Shown here: piece by piece, positions 63,817 through 64,000 of the stretch
Numbering within the stretch: the stretch's first letter is position 1
Layout: every line of letters begins with the position of its first letter
Assembly (NCBI RefSeq): GCF_013449685.1
Contig: NZ_JACDSF010000016.1
Span: forward strand, 192,440-256,439
Direction of reading: 5' to 3'
DNA: 64,000 bases
Origin: Pectobacterium brasiliense
Lineage (GTDB): Bacteria > Pseudomonadota > Gammaproteobacteria > Enterobacterales > Enterobacteriaceae
Made by a program: the position numbers and the translations under genes
The notes under the pieces: model-generated
The model's input: the letters and a program-made list of their open reading frames with translations, nothing else
The model's database searches: none
What the model was told of the DNA's origin: nothing

Positions 63817-64000
63817 TCAGAAGCGGTCTTTTAGCTGCCCCGGCGTGATACCGAATGCACGGCGCAGAGCGGTGGCAAAGTTGGCGGGGCTGTTGTAACC
63901 GGCGATGCTGGCGGCTTGGGCAATACCGATCCCGTCTTTCTGCAAGGCCAGCATAGCGCGCTGCAAACGGCAGTTACGCAGGTATTCAAACACGCTCATA
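63817..64000 (-). CDS. AraC family regulator, C-terminal part only (cut by window edge)
   Basis: The last 61 codons of a gene that continues past 64000. They cover the end of the first helix-turn-helix region (VFEYLRNCRLQRAMLALQKD) and the full second one (IAQAASIAGYNSPANFATAL, then FGITPGQLKDRF). The Met at 63999 lies inside the domain and is not the start. The wording is like PchR-type siderophore regulators, but that is weak evidence. Confidence 0.85.
   Translation of the reverse strand, partial: MSVFEYLRNCRLQRAMLALQKDGIGIAQAASIAGYNSPANFATALRRAFGITPGQLKDRF

Overview
The window is mostly core chromosome of an enterobacterium. It carries the leucine and isoleucine/valine biosynthesis operons, cra, the whole dcw (division and cell wall) cluster from mraZ to lpxC, secM-secA, the coaE/zapD/yacG group, the hofBC-ppdD pilus genes, nadC, ampDE, aroP and pdhR-aceEF-lpdA. 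Gene order and protein sequences are close to Escherichia coli. The differences are the absence of leuO, a broken guaC, an azlCD exporter beside leuD, and alaE beside cra. With the flanking accessory genes these point to a soft-rot Pectobacteriaceae, most likely Pectobacterium. That assignment is an inference from remembered gene order and sequence, not from a search.

Layout. 1-5.4 kb is accessory: a HicA-like protein plus HTH protein pair with an upstream palindrome, an AT-rich gap with a remnant-like reading frame, a chemoreceptor, and an AraC regulator followed by azlCD. 5.4-10.4 kb is leuLABCD on the minus strand, with a leader peptide and attenuator that can be read directly. 10.5-16.8 kb holds an acyl-CoA-ligase-like gene where E. 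coli has leuO, then ilvIH, cra and alaE. 17.5-35.5 kb is the dcw cluster on the plus strand, starting from a promoter with three MraZ boxes and running through many overlapping genes to lpxC. 35.5-39.9 kb is a DUF721 gene, secM, secA and mutT. 40-46.5 kb on the minus strand holds yacG, zapD, coaE, hofC, hofB, ppdD and nadC, with a guaC pseudogene between coaE and hofC. 46.6-57.6 kb is ampDE, aroP and the pyruvate dehydrogenase operon. 57.6-64 kb is accessory: a divergent LysR / serine hydrolase / MFS cassette, a secreted alpha/beta hydrolase, a MmgE/PrpD protein, and an AraC regulator cut by the window edge.

No clearly new multi-gene system was found. The most informative observations are small. 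(1) The ftsQ tail ends early at two in-frame stops, each one transition from a Gln codon, and the old frame still runs into an ATGA overlap with ftsA. (2) guaC survives only as its first 47 codons joined out of frame to its last 19. (3) The SecM arrest sequence lacks the Phe and Ile of the E. coli motif. (4) A Sxy-type CRP-S site lies upstream of ppdD. (5) leuL carries five rare CTA leucine codons. (6) The HicA-like/HTH pair is a candidate toxin-antitoxin module.

How the genes work together. The dcw block makes the peptidoglycan precursor from UDP-MurNAc to lipid II (MurC, MurD, MurE, MurF, DdlB, MraY, MurG) and builds the divisome (FtsL, FtsI, FtsW, FtsQ, FtsA, FtsZ). ZapD, encoded nearby, bundles FtsZ. 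AmpD recycles the wall fragments. LeuABCD and IlvIH form branched-chain amino acids, and AzlCD and AlaE export excess neutral amino acids. AceE, AceF and Lpd form the pyruvate dehydrogenase complex under PdhR.
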